The position numbers and the translations under genes were made by a program. The notes under the pieces were generated by a model, which saw only the letters and a list, made by a program, of their open reading frames with translations, had not been told where the DNA came from and did not search any database. Positions 37,701 to 49,898 of a DNA stretch of 64,000 nucleotides are shown here, one piece after another (position 1 is the first letter of the stretch; every line of letters begins with the position of its first letter). The stretch comes from Theristus sp. LFF4_11 (Eukaryota > Nematoda > Chromadorea > Monhysterida > Xyalidae), in the NCBI GenBank assembly GCA_030248135.1, contig JASANC010005328.1:28790-92789 (forward strand), given 5' to 3'.

Positions 37701-40700
37701 GTTTATTATGCCTTGTTCTATACTGCTGTCCATTACCCACAGAGAATGGAAACATAAATGGAGTGCACATACACAGTGGTGTCATCATTGTCTGCCGTTG
37801 AAAAATGTTGACTTGCTTTGCCAATGGTCACACATGTGTTTATTCGAATTATGTTTGTGAGTGCGTGTGTGTGTGTCGTGTGTGAATTCACTGGTAGTCG
37901 CTCACTCACACGGGTGATTACATACGACACGACTTTGGGAGTTGTGCTGGAAGTTGTGCAGATCACCTCAACTATTGAAACGCTGGAAATGAGATCGTTG
38001 GACATGCACACAAGCACACAGTAAAATGGACACAATGAAAATTTTTGCGTCCGAGACAGGGACACAGCATCGGGTAAAGTCGCAATGCCTTGAACAATGC
38101 CGCATCATGCAACAAGACAACGTGCAGTGCATGCACTACGGTAGATAACAACCGCAAACTCGATGATGACGGATCACTTGCAGTGCGAAATTGTTCAACA
38201 CAATAAAGACAGCGCGCCGGTGCAGATCGCGCCGAGGCCGCGAGACGAGTTGTCATTGTTCGACGGGTTTGCATTGATACGCCGCACATGTACGGGCAGC
38301 CTACTTACTGCATTATTCCCACCATGACAATTTGCCTCGCCTGATAGATATCACGTCATTATCAACTTGAGCAATCAAACTACACGACTTTGTGCGTGTT
38401 TGCGCGATGTGTTCATTGTTTGCACAATGTGGAAAAGTGTGTCGTTGTACACGTGACTTGCACCGACAGACATACCGTACACCAAACCCAGTACAATTCA
38501 CGGCTAGCGCCCACACACACAGACGACACGGGCTTTTTGTGTGACCACAAACGCACCTTTTTATGAGGTGGTTTCCAAAGTGATGCTTCAGCTATTGACG
38601 CATTCAGCCAACCAACACACACAGTGTCATACAAGAAACCATTGCGGGCTCATTACTTCAACCGCATTCGAACAGTCAAACAGTAAAAACCGATTTTGCA
38701 ACCGCTCTGCGCACATCTTTTATGATTTGTCACGGCACGGTAGTTTCGATGTTATGATTATTGGTGCGGCGGCAGATAGACACATAAACAGCAGGAAACG
38801 GTGAGAGGTCTAAACGGCCCATCAGCACCGCTGCTCAGCTGGTTCAACAATAAACGGAGCCAGTATGATTTTGTGACGAAACAAAGCGCGCAGCACCACA
38901 CCCACAAAACGCGTGATGACAGCAAAAATATGTCTCTATCATCATCAAAAACGTGCAGCAAACGTTAAATACTACACCGAATCGAACGATCAATGGAGAA
39001 CTTTCGGTTGTGTCAACGGCGACAAATGCGCCATTGCAACCTTGCAAGCTTTTGATACATCGGAACAGACATCATCAGAGGCGCAAGCCGCCCGCCAGCT
39101 CACATACTAATGCGAACAATAGAGAGCACTTTATAGTTTATAGCTGCGCCAACCGTATAAAAGCTAACAGCTAAGCTAACAGCAACAAACCGGCGGCCCA
39201 TTATAACCCGCAACAAATAGGTGTAGCAACTGTTTCGAAGCGTTTACCGGGGGCGTCGTGATAGAGACGTCAGTTGAAATGAGCGTTTACATGCACCAAC
39301 AAACAAGCTGTAAAACAGATGCTAACTGACGTGTTACTGCTAAAGTGATGTTGCTAGTGTTATTGTGGACACGTCGTTTATGAACGTTTCGATTACTGAA
39401 AGTGTTAGCCGCTATGATAGGTGTAGACAGCTCTTTCCAACAGAGCACAACGCACCACGTTAATGTGATATTCGAAAATTTAGATCTGGCGTGTATCACA
39501 TCAGTGCAGTTTTACGAATGAGCATAGTTTATTGTTGCCAAACCGCACATCAGAGAACAAACAAACCACCAAGCATCCTTCAGTTCTCTGGTATCCCAAT
39601 ATGCACCTAAACAGGTGGCATGTGGACTAGACATTTCTGCTGAACAAGATGAATGACCAAACCAACGCTGAAGTCAGTTAAATTGTGCCTGTGGAATCTG
39701 TCTCAGAAAGACTGTCTCTCACAGGGACGAATCTACTCTCACAGTTTCCAACACAATGAAAATAAATTCCAGTTGAAAAATTTGACATGCGCACACTTGT
39801 TTAAAAATGTGACGATAAAAACATAAATTTTCATTTGCGGCACACACTCAGACACAAAAGAAGCGACCAAACCAACTAGCCGATGTTTCACGACAAGCAT
39901 GTAACGATGTGAGAACAGATTTGTACCGAAAATTTAATGTTAGTATTTATGTCGACTTCCTCCACCCTCCATGGTCTCGAGAGGCCAAAAACACATTCAG
40001 TTCACTGACACACGGGTGGTCATCGAAACCGTTCAATCTTTACGGCATATGTGTAGCGCGTTTTGCAAGGTTATGTGCGCGTCGCGTGCACGGTTTATGT
40101 TACGTTTTGACACCGATTAAGGTAACGTTAAAGTGGTCTTTGAGATTGGTTACCAATACCGAAACCAAGTGCCTGTCAGTGCCACTGCCACCTGTGTACA
40201 ATGCGTAATAACCTCATTGCGATCGTCTTAGCAAACAGATGCGTTTTGTTTTACGGTTTCCTCTTTTTAAAAAAACCGTCGTGTGATTTTTGTTTTTGAT
40301 GTTTAGTTCACTGACGAGTTTATACGAGCTTAAAGGTTTACAGGTTGTAGAAACACATTTCAAGGTGAACAGGTTTAAGATTTTGAATGTTGCAGACAAA
40401 CGGCATCTTTGTTGTTCGCAACTGAGAAACAGAGTAAGCATGTTAACGAAGTATTGCACAAGAACTATACTATGAACTGAAAGGCTGGCAAATTTTCTGA
40501 CCAAACATTTTTGCCATTTTCTGACAAACAGTGCAATGTTAAACAAAAACTTTTTACAGCTATTAAGAAGAATTTACGAGCTCAATTATTGGCCAAGTTT
40601 TCTGACAAGTAGTGCAGCTCAAAACACGCGCTGGATGCCCCAATAAATTACCACGCTTCAATGAGACATCGAGCTACTGTTTGGTCCAACTGAGCTGATA

Positions 40701-41215
40701 CTGAGAAATGAAACACAGTTGGGGTCAGTGCCTCCGATCATGTTCAAAAGTATAGCGACCAGCTGCCATTAGGGTTAAAAAGAACGAAATGGCATCAACA
40801 CTAAAACTCAGAAAGTGAAGCCCCATTTTTTGTGTTAACACTCCAACGCAAACGGCGGTGTTCCGAGCGAACCGCATCAGTTTTAATCAAAAATAAGTTG
40901 AACTTGTCACTACAGTTTTTGATCATTCACATTTTGCTGTTTTCTTGTTTTCGCTCTAACACGTCTATTTGAACTGCTGCGTGAATGTCCTGTACACGAT
41001 AACTGTTGAACGGTGCTTTTCGTACCAAAGACATTGAATATCCTTATCCATAACCCTACCTGAAGAGTTCAGCGCAACATAACTACTAAATGGGGCGCAC
41101 GAGCATGTTGAAATGTAACAGTTTTTCAACAGCACTACAAAGTCAATGATTAACCAGTTTTTCCACAAACACTGCAAAAGGCAGCGAACCATTCAGCGTC
41201 AGCCGTGCGAAATAT
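28737..41215. other. Gene-poor tract downstream of the T-box gene
   Basis: About 12.5 kb with no convincing gene. Microsatellites include (AAT)n at 30471-30491 and (CAA)n at 33184-33203, plus scattered CA/TG runs. The first part is presumably the T-box 3' UTR; an ATTAAA near 29337 is a weak candidate poly(A) signal. Confidence 0.5.
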
Positions 41216-41575
41216 TTGCGCGGGCAACGTCTGTTGGGAGAACCTTCTACTGCTAAGGAAAGGGCGAACTGCCACGATTGTCCAAAGAATCGCGATTTTC
41301 TGGGATGCAAGTTTCTAGGCCGCGGTCTCGCAAACCGCGATTATCACCGCTGCAATTATCCGGACCACGATAGTACAAGCCGCGAATTTCAAATTGCAAC
41401 TTACTGAGCCGCAATTTTCTGGGCTGCAACTTCGACTTGCGATTTCCTGTGTCGCGATTTTCCGGACTACAAATGTTTGGGCCGCGATTCTCTGGGCTGC
41501 AGTTTTTTGGAGCACAATTTTTTGGCTGAGATTGTCCAAGCCGCAATCCCCTGGGCGCCATTTCCTGTGCCCATT
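41216..41575. repeat. Degenerate 15-bp minisatellite
   Basis: Units such as GCCGCGATTCTCTGG, GCTGCAGTTTTTTGG and AGCACAATTTTTTGG follow each other at 15-bp spacing. Because 15 is a multiple of three, the minus strand stays open for 109 codons and reads as a five-residue repeat around PENRG/PKNCA. I treat that frame as a by-product of the repeat unless expression is shown. Confidence 0.75.
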
Positions 41576-42139
41576 TTAGCACATTTGTTCATGAAACAGA
41601 CAAATAACAAAGAAAAAGTGATTTGAAAAGTTGTTGCGATCGAAGAATAAAATGATATGTCATTGTTATTATAGATACAAAAAAAAACAAGTAAAAACCT
41701 TGGTTTTTTTTGTCGTTAAAAAACTGTTGAAATTTCCTTACTTCTCAAAAATATCGTTGCTGAACAAATCGGTTTCAGGAAAACGGATAAAAGAATCTTT
41801 TTTCATTTTGTCGTGTTGTCGAGTCCAGGTTTAGGTATTTAGTGCGCCGTCAATGACGCAAGAAATTGCGACGAATCAAAAAATGTCGGACGACGAATTA
41901 AAATTTCGAGCTAATTTGCAATGCAGTTCTGTGCTTTCGTTCAAATAATTAACGAAATTCAAACTTTTGCAGCGCCTCTGGCACACACTCGTCAAACGCG
42001 TTTCAGTTGCTATTCCGATCACTGTATAGGAACCACCATTCAATCAGCTGATTCCCAATAATTTAGAGTTCGATTGTAGTTGTTTGTAAGATTAAATAAC
42101 CTCATATTTAGCGCATATTATTCACCTGGCAAGCGAAAA

Positions 42140-42378
42140 ATCATGATTGTTTAAGAAAAATTTGTGATTTTTGAACCAAAATTGGTGAATTAAAGGTATT
42201 GGCAAGGGGAGCCACGGTTGGGGACTGGGGAGGGGGTGCCGAGTCGTGAAGGAGTGGGGTACCATGGAGGGTCCCGGGTTTTGGGGATGGATCGTGGGCG
42301 TCACGAACCCCCTTCCACAACGAGGCACAACTTCGTGCTAGGAGGCAGCCCCACGCCCCCCCCCCATCTTCGGTACTG
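42140..42378 (+). mobile_element. Family C element, left-truncated and diverged
   Basis: The right end reads CTTCGGTACTG (to 42378), the terminus of family C. Upstream are diverged internal modules (AAATCATGATT, then G-rich blocks). The left end is missing. Confidence 0.55.
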
Positions 42379-42926
42379 CACGGCAGTGGTAACACCCCGA
42401 GTCCGACCGACCGACCACATATTTGGACTTTGGAATAAAAAACGTTTTTACCGATATATAAAACAGTTTTCCAACCCAGCCCTACTCGCAACAAGCACAA
42501 TTTAAAAAACCAAAAACACGATTTTCAAATTGAAGCAAATGGGCTTTGAATTTTTTTTGACAGTTTGTGTCGAGTTTGGTGACACAAAAATGACACAAAA
42601 AATTGAAGAAAAAATCCCTGCCCAGCCAACATATCATTTGTCCGAACAACGATGAGCTGTGGATCAGAGTCAGAAACAAATAAAACAAAATACCGACAAT
42701 GGTGTCACTGTTGTTGCGCTCCATTTGTTATCGCCCAATCGATGCGAAGGGCCGAAGGGCGAAGGCTAGGCTCGGCTCGGTAGCAACGCGTTGAACAACT
42801 GCAGACCTGGAGTTGAAAAAAAACTGAAAATCCCGATTTTTTTCGCAAAGCTTCATAAGGCCACAGGAACAGTACCGAAGGCGAAAGCAAATTTTCGAGG
42901 GGGGGTGGGGTGTCGTCACGTGGGGG

Positions 42927-43944
42927 CATAGTTGTTCTTGGGGGGGGGGGGCCTTGGGGGGGGCGGCCCCCCCCCCCCCAAAAATTTTCGAATCTATCTC
43001 TATCAAACAGGTTTTTTCGGCTCAGCTATTATCTATCTAAAAAATTTTCTCAGCCAGCTATCTATCTGAAAATTTTTGTCTTCGAAGACATAAAATGAGT
43101 CAATATTTGACCAAAATTGACCATTTTTGTTCGTAATTCTTGAAAATTTCGCTAATTTTAGGTAAAATACGCTTTTATACTTAATTTTTAGTGTATTTTT
43201 AGCATTATTTTGCCGTTTTTATAGCTTTTTAGCGTTTTAGCTATCTATCTATCAAATTTCAAAATTTTGACCGGCCCCCCCAAAGTCACATGGCCCCCCC
43301 GCGCCCCCCCCCCAAAATTTTCCAGCTATCTATCTATCCAGAAAATTTGCTCCAGCTATCTATATCAGTACCGTGGGCGGGGGGGGGGTGGGGGGGGGCA
43401 CCCCCCCCGAGCACCCGAGACCGGCGGGTGGGGGGGTGGGCGGGGCACCGTGCCACCCCCCCCAAAACCGGGCACCCCCCCCATCGAAAATTTGGCCGAC
43501 ACCCCCCCCCACACACCCCCCATGAAATTTTGTCTGGCGGAGACCCCCCCCCCCAAAATTTTCTGCACACCCTAAATTTTTTTTCGAAAATCATGATTTT
43601 TTGTCTATAAAGTCTATAATATAAGCTGAATATATGATAACTTGACCATCTTCATTGTAATTTCAAAGATTTTGCAGCTAAATTTAGCGTTTTTCATTTA
43701 AAATTTAAGCGAAAAAATTTCATGGGGGGGGGGGGTGGACCCCCCCCCCCCACAGAAAATTTTGAAAAAATGCCCCCCCCCCCATGGGGGGTCCCCCGTT
43801 CCCATTGTTTGGACCCCCCCCTCAATTTTTGGTCGGCACCCCCCCCCCCCACGGCACCATACCCCCCCCCTTCGAAAATTTGTTTGGGCCCACGGTACGG
43901 ATCTATATCGCCCCCCCCAACCCCTCGGCTCTGGAACAACTATG
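42927..43944 (+). mobile_element. Family A element containing an inserted B element
   Basis: It begins CATAGTTGTTCT and ends GAACAACTATG. A B element at 43366-43900 interrupts it, flanked by ATCTATAT (43358-43365 and 43901-43908). With the insert and one duplication removed, the A element is about 475 bp, matching other A copies. TATCTATC stretches and runs of G or C are typical of the family. Confidence 0.88.
43366..43900 (+). mobile_element. Family B element inside A
   Basis: Starts CAGTACCGTGGGC and ends GCCCACGGTACGG (one base off the usual CTG end). Flanked by the 8-bp duplication ATCTATAT. Length 535 bp. It contains the B-specific modules AAATTTGGCCGACAC and GACAAAATTTCATG (complemented here) between C runs. 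Confidence 0.88.
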
Positions 43945-44333
43945 CGTGGGGGTGGGGTGGGGGTGCCGAAAATTTTTCAGTGGGGGGTGTCAGTCATGGT
44001 ACAGTGACACCCCCCAGGCGTGGGCCATGGGGGTGCACTATTGTAGAAAAAATTCTGGGGGGAAGTGCCCCCCCCCACCCCCCAGAGCACCAGAGACCGT
44101 CGGGTGGGGGGGGGGGCGGGTGGGGGGCGCCGTGCCACCCCCCCCCTAACACCGGGCACCCCCCATCGGGACCCCCTCCCCCCTCGAAAATTTGGCCGAC
44201 ACCCCCCCCCCCACACGCCCACACCCCCCATGAAATTTTGTCTGGCGGAGACCCCCCCCCCCCAAAATTTTCTGCACACCCAAAATTTTTTTTCGAAAAT
44301 CATGATTTTTTTGTCTATAAAGTCATAGTTGTT

Positions 44334-44800
44334 CTAGGGGGGCCTGGGGGGGGGGGCCGGCCGGCCCCCCCAAAAAATTTTCGAATCTATCTCTATCAGA
44401 GAACATTTTTCGGCTCAGCTATTATCTATCTAAAAAAATTTTTCAGCCAGCTATCTATCTAAAAAATTTTGTCTTCGAAGACATAAAATGAGTCAATTTT
44501 TGACCAAAATTGACCATTTTTGCTCAAAATTCTTGAAAATTGTGCTAATTTTAGGTTAAATATGCATTTATACTTGATTTTTAGCGTATTTTAAGCCTTA
44601 TTTAGCTGTTTTTATAGCTTCTTAGCGTTTTAGCTATCTATCTATCTAATTTCAAAATTTTGACCGGCCCCCCCCAAAGTCACATGCCCCCCCCCCCCGG
44701 CCCCCCCCCAAAATTTTCCAGCTATCTATCTATCTGGAAAATTTGTTCCAGCTATCTATATCGGCCCCCCCCCCAACCCCACGGCTCTGGAACAACTATG
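44334..44800 (+). mobile_element. Family A element inside B
   Basis: 467 bp, CATAGTTGTTCT to GAACAACTATG. The left flank is TATAAAGT. The right flank reads TGTCCATA where an intact duplication would read TATAAAGTCC, so about five bases of the right duplication appear to be lost. Confidence 0.8.
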
Positions 44801-44845
44801 TGTCCATAATATAAGCTGAATATATGATAACTTGACCATATTCAT

Positions 44846-45916
44846 CAGTACCGTGGGCCCAAAACAATTTTCGAAGGGGGGGGGGGTATGGTGCCGTGGG
44901 GGGGGGGTGCCGACCAAAAAGTGAGGGGGGGGTCCAGTCCAACCTATGGTAACGTGGGACCCCCTGCATTTTTTCAAAATTTTCTGTAGGGGCGGTCCAC
45001 CCCCCACCCCCCCCCCTGATATTTTTTCGCTTAAATTTTTAATGAAAAACGCTAAACTTTTCTGCAAAAAATTTGAAATTACAAAGAATAAGGTAAAGTT
45101 ATAATATATTCAGCTTATATTATTGTCTTTATAGACAAAAAAAAATGATTTTCGAAAAAAATTTTAGGGTGTACGGAAAATTTTGGGGGGGGGGGGGGTC
45201 TCCGCCAGACAAAATTTCATGGGGGGTGTGGGGGGGTGTCGTCCAAATTTTCGAGGAGGGGTCCGATGGGGGGGTGCCCGGTTTTAGGGGGGGGGGTGGC
45301 ACGCAGTACCGAAGGCGAAAGCAAATTTTCGAGGGGGGTGTGGTGTCAGTCATGGTACAGTGACACCCCCCCCCCAGGCGTGGGCCATGGGGGGGGTGCA
45401 CTATTGTAGAAAATTTTCTGGGGGGTGCACACCCCCACCCCACCCATGAGATTTTTTCGCTTAAATTTTAAAGAAAAAACGCTAAATTTTGCTGCAAAAT
45501 CTTAGAAATTACAATGAAGAATGTCAAGTTATCATATATTTAGCTTATATTATGGACTTTAAAGACAAAAAATCATGATTTTTGAGCAAAAATTCATGAT
45601 TTTTGGGTGGTCCGAGAAAATTTTTGGGGGGTGTCACTGTTACTTAGGTCCATCTAGGGGGGGGGTGAGGGGGTGTCTAGCAAATTTCGAGGGGGGGTGT
45701 GGATGGTCCAGTGTCAGGTTTTGGGGGGTGGGTGTCGCGTGCCCCCCCCCCCACCCCCCCACGCGGAGGTCTCGGGTGCTCTGGGGAGGGTGTACCCCCC
45801 CCACCCCTCCTCGTCTTCGGTACTGGTGGCACGGTGCCCCCCACCCCCCCCCCCACCCGACGGTCTCTGGTGCTCTGGGGGGTGTACCCCCCCCCACCCC
45901 CCCGCCCACGGTACTG
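44846..45916 (-). mobile_element. Family B element inside B, carrying a C element
   Basis: In reverse orientation it starts CAGTACCGTGGGCCC and ends GCCCACGGTACTG. Flanks are ATATTCAT (44838-44845) and ATCTTCAT (45917-45924), an 8-bp duplication with one mismatch. The flanking host sequence rejoins correctly across it. Confidence 0.85.
45304..45825 (-). mobile_element. Family C element, complete, inside B
   Basis: 522 bp, CAGTACCGAAGGCG to CTTCGGTACTG, flanked by a perfect 8-bp duplication GTGGCACG (45296-45303 and 45826-45833). Best reference copy of family C in the window. Confidence 0.88.
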
Positions 45917-46340
45917 ATCTTCATTGTAATTTCAAAGATTTTGCAGCAAAATGTAGCGTTTTTCCTTCAAAATTTAAGCGAAAAAATATCATGGGGGGTG
46001 GGGGTAAACCCCCCCACAGAAAATTTTGAAAAAATGCACCCCCCATGGGGGTCCCATGGGGGGGTCCCACGTTACCATAGGTTGGACCCCCCCTCACTTT
46101 TTGGTCGGCACCCCCCCTTCGAAAATTTTTTTTGGGCCCACGGTACTGGCCGGAGCGTGTGCACGTGCGCTAGTGGATCATGAGCATGAGCATGCCGATG
46201 CGCGTGCGCGTGCGCTTTAGTAATAAAGCTTGAGGAAAAAGGTTAATTTTAAAAAAATCGGGATTTTCATTTTTTTGAACCCTAAACTAGATTATTTTAA
46301 TTTTTTTTTTAAAAATTCGATTTATTTTTTATGTATTTAC

Positions 46341-46390
46341 AGTCGAACTCAATAAAATGTGGAATCAGCTGATTGGTCGGTCGAGGGGAG
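46341..46390 (+). mobile_element. Fragment of the GTCGAACTC-end MITE family
   Basis: TACAGTCGAACTC followed by AATCAGCTGATTGGTCGG matches the ends at 4613 and 6619. A similar fragment in the opposite orientation lies at 42030-42076. Confidence 0.5.
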
Positions 46391-46639
46391 GCTGATCACA
46401 CTCCGCACCCTTCTTTTTTCGTGAATATGGATTCTATTGAAACGTGTTTCTTTTGAATTAGTGTAAATTTCCAGCACCCTTTTCACGCTAAAAATAAACT
46501 GAAAATGTTAGAGACTGCAAAATTCAGAATTTTATTAAATCAACAGCTCAAAATGTATTTTTGTTTGATGACGACGACGACGTCGTCGCTTAATTTTTGC
46601 GTGTGAACTAAATGACAAAACCTGAAAGGAGTGCGCAAA

Positions 46640-46876
46640 GATATCAAAGATTTTGCAGCAAAATTTAACATTTTTCCTTCAAAATTTAAGCGAAAAAATA
46701 CCATGGGTGGGGTGAGGGGTGTGCACCAAATTTTTTTTACAATAGTGCACCCCCATGGCCCACGCTTAGGGGATGTCACTGTACCACTGAAATACTCCCC
46801 ACTGAAAATTTTTCGGCACCCCCCCCCCCACGTGACGACACCCTCCCTCGAAAATTTGCTTTCGCCTTCGGTACTG
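46640..46876 (+). mobile_element. Family C right half
   Basis: Ends CGCCTTCGGTACTG at 46876 and carries the module shared by families B and C (GATTTTGCAGCAAAATTTA). The left half is missing. Confidence 0.75.
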
Positions 46877-47190
46877 GTTGGTTGGTTCTGATCAGAAATC
46901 AAAAAAAAATCATTTTTAAGAATGTATACAAATCTTCATTTAACATAAAAAAGTTGCAAAAATTTAATTTTCAGAAAAAAAAAATATTTTTTTAAATTTT
47001 TTTGGTATTCAAGGAGAAACGTCTGTTTTGTCGGTGGCAGTGGTTTATTCATATGTAACCGAATCGCAATAGGAAAAGTTAAAATACTGACGCAAAGAGA
47101 ATTACAATTAAAGCAGTTTGTTATAAAACTAATGAAGTAAATGCGACGTAATGGAAAGAACCGAATTTGTGCAAAGCAACGTATTTTAAT

Positions 47191-49558
47191 CGAACCATTT
47201 CACCCAGCCGAGCACATAGCCAGTGATTAATAAACTTGCTGACACTATCACGCACACGGTGCAAAGAGTGGCCGTTGCTGCGACGCAGAACGTTTTGTAT
47301 CGCAGTTCCGCGCCGGATTTCTGTTCAAAAGCCCCAAAATTACAGAATCAATAAAATATTATCTTTTCGTGCGAAGGAGGCGGAGTAATGTTGAATGATG
47401 TGTGGAAAAGCCGCACACTGAAAAAATGTTTCGCGCCAGAGCGTAGTTCGAATATGAATTAAAATAAATTTTGTTTTGTGAGAAAACATTCTGACTGTTT
47501 TTTTCTGAATTTCTTGCACGAATCTGTCGTCAGAATACGTTAAGTTTTTGCTCATTTAAAATTGCCGCGCAGCCATGAAACATTTTCTCTATCTGTGCGT
47601 GCAAACGCATATTGGGTCACGTTTAATAAGAAAGATAATAGAAAACACTCATTGAAAAAAATGTAAAATGTTGCTCAGACATACCACTAAGTTTGCCACG
47701 GGGGAACAGATGGAGCTTTGTGACAGAACATCCAGACCTGGTTGTGCCACTGGTCGCGATTTCTTTCTTGTATGATACTCTCCGAACGGCAGTTGCTCGA
47801 TCTCTTCTTCACTGTCCTGTACAACAAGTTTGATGATGAAGTCATCAATGTGACTACAAGTGGGTAGTAGTGGCCTGTCAAAGTCTTCAAATAAAACTGA
47901 TGGGGACTGAACCATTTGAAAATAAAACTAAAAAAACTACTCAGTTAGTGTTCAGCTTCAAAATTACCTAATTTCAAGTTTTTCCTCAAGCCATAAATGT
48001 AAATGAGATGGACCGCTTTGGTCAGACGTGTTTCCTAACATTTTCAAAATTCGTCTTGTATGTCTTTCCTTATCGTACTCGTGCCTTAAAATTTTAATTA
48101 GCACCATGTCTTGTTGGTTATCTCGTTCTGTTGTTTCAAATTCTGGTGGTTGCATCGTTGTCCAGGCGGTTGCGTCCAAATTCACGTACTCGTCATGCTC
48201 GGGTCGCATTCGCCGCGGAGCTCTTCGTACGCTTCTGTGGTAAAACCATTATAAAAGGCCCATTTCTTTGAAAAAATTTAAAGTTTATGTACCATCAGCC
48301 TCCATCTTGTGGTGATTTTCTTTTTCACGTTGCTGCCGTTTGCTGAGCTTGGTTGGTGCTTTGGTGGCCGGAGGACGACGCGCCGAGGAAACTGGCGATG
48401 CGCGTTTTCGTGGTCGTTGCGGTGCCAGTTGGAACAGAGCAGAGCCGCTGTATGAGTACGACTGTGCCGCTGGCGGCTGTTTGGCAGTGGTTAAAGGCGC
48501 GTTTAGCAATTAGTTTTTTGTGCGTACGCACGGACACGACACGTAAAAAATGGCCACGCGATTTAGAAATCGTGTCGTGTGTGCTATCTTAATGCATTAC
48601 GGACACGACTAGTTTGCGCACGGGATTTAGAACAACGTTTGTGCGTACGGACGAAAAACTAAATGGTGTTTGCGCCTTAACGTCACGCCCGTCGGCTTTT
48701 TAGCGGTCTCCTTAGTAACTTTTTTGGCCTTTGTCTCAGTTTCCGGTGGCTTCTGCAATCAAGCTTTTATGTACTGTATGTACAAGAATAAACCAATGAT
48801 TTTTGTACCCAACACACAAAAGAAGTCGGAGTGCAATTTTTTTAAATTGCAAATGCTGAATTGTTTTTTGTTAAGAGAATTACTCTCTCCCTTTCAGTGA
48901 AATCTGTTGCGTAATGCATCATTATTAAAACAGCTGCATCTGCAGTTCCGGTGCTCCTCCTCCATAACACAGGAAAGAAAAAAATGCAAAAACTAAATTG
49001 ATCATTTTCACCTTATCAAAAAGGCTTGGCTTAGGATTAGGATTAGGTTTAGGATTAGGAACCTACAACGACTCATTACAAGCAACCTCAGATCAAAAAT
49101 CAAAAAAATCACTTTTAAGAATGTATACAAATCGGAGGTTGATCCCATCCGAAACTTTGTTTTCGATCCCGAGCTTTCTTTTTACATTTCTAGTTTTTTA
49201 CAGTTTCACACACTCAGTGGCTGTCATTGTTTGTGACTTGTGTGTGACTTTGATTTTGGCGTACTTTGTTTTTTGTTTATTCTGCTGTCTGGTGTTGTGT
49301 GTTGTGTCATAAAATAAAATGTACAAAAAGTTTTTTTTGGGAATCTCTGACCTGTCGTTTAGGGGGTGCTGGTTGCGCTACTTGCATCTTCAATGATTTT
49401 GTTTTTGAGAGTGACGATGTTGAATGTGTCCTTGTTAGCGTTCGTTGCGTTCGGTCATGTTCTGCCTTGACCGACGACAACGATGACCGCACGTTGTGTT
49501 TCGTTGATTGCTGCTTATCTGGGGTGATATTTGTTTGTTTGCTTATCGATCGCATCAT
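47191..49558 (-). CDS. Uncharacterised basic Ser/Thr-rich protein with a possible C-terminal membrane anchor; possibly broken
   Basis: I do not recognise the family. Coding-looking pieces on the minus strand are: 49558-49352 (MMRSISKQTNITP, ending PPKRQ); 48752-48293 (Lys-rich start, then RKRASPVSSARRPP), interrupted by a MITE; 48234-47968 (MRPEHDEYVNLD through LRHEYDKERHTRRILKMLG); about 47905-47690 (FEDFDRPLLPTCSHIDDF, acidic); and a last exon near 47323-47191 ending in a hydrophobic helix (ATLCTVCVIVSASLLITGYV) and WVKWFD-stop. The first two exons join in phase. The next junctions do not, so there may be missed exons, alternative sites or frameshifts. A tail-anchored or nuclear-envelope protein would fit the overall shape, but this is a guess. 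Confidence 0.4.
48492..48680. mobile_element. PIF/Harbinger-like MITE inside a coding exon
   Basis: 183 bp (48495-48677) with ends AGGCGCGTTTAGC and GTTTGCGCCT and a TAA duplication on both sides (48492-48494 and 48678-48680). The two arms also share TTAGTTTTT and GTACGCAC. It interrupts the open frame of the minus-strand gene at 47191-49558. Confidence 0.82.
49031..49060 (+). repeat. Short (GGATTA)n repeat
   Basis: Four to five units of TTAGGA/GGATTA with one variant (GGTTTA). It is telomere-like in appearance but short and interstitial. Confidence 0.7.
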
Positions 49559-49898
49559 GATGACAGTAGAGATGAATAACCGTTACCAATGAAATCAACC
49601 TTTGGGGTTGTTTTGCATTTTGCTGATGAAAGTAAAAACGCGTCTGTTACGACTCGGGCAGGAAAGCATGACTTTTTGTTTCTAAATTTGTTTGAATGAC
49701 ACGTGACAGCCTGCCCGACAGGTAAGTAAAACACCCCGATTAAAAAAAAGAATTTCAAAAGAATTCGAAGTTCGATCGAACCACGCCCAGTACCGTGGGC
49801 CCAAAACAATTTTCGAAGGGGGGTATGGTGCCGTGGGGGGGGGGGGTGCCGACCAAAAAGTGAGGGGGGGGGGGTCCAACCTATGGTAACGTGGGACC

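Larger units (their letters stand above)
42870..44058. mobile_element. Family C host element, interrupted by A and joined to a B element
   Basis: It starts CAGTACCGAAGGCG at 42870. After 57 bp it is interrupted by a family A element (42927-43944) with the 8-bp duplication CGTGGGGG on both sides (42919-42926 and 43945-43952). The C sequence then resumes for about 110 bp, matching the other C copies, and switches near 44058 into the interior of a B element. That switch looks like recombination or deletion between related elements. Confidence 0.8.
44059..46148 (+). mobile_element. Family B host element with three insertions
   Basis: The left terminus is lost at the junction with C near 44058; the right end GCCCACGGTACTG is at 46148. 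It is interrupted by an A element (44334-44800) and by a second B element (44846-45916), which itself carries a C element (45304-45825). The remaining pieces add up to about 550 bp, close to the 571 bp of the intact B copy at 61558. Confidence 0.82.

Noticed and set aside
43722..44462. Long Pro/Gly-rich reading frames on both strands across the G/C-run regions
   Set aside because: They arise from homopolymer runs inside nested transposons, cross element boundaries and target duplications, and show no conserved domain.
42900..46150. A CRISPR-like or satellite array
   Set aside because: Repeats are not evenly spaced; they are explained by whole transposons with defined ends and target duplications in a eukaryotic genome.
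49031..49060. Telomere repeat
   Set aside because: Only a few units, imperfect, and interstitial between genes.
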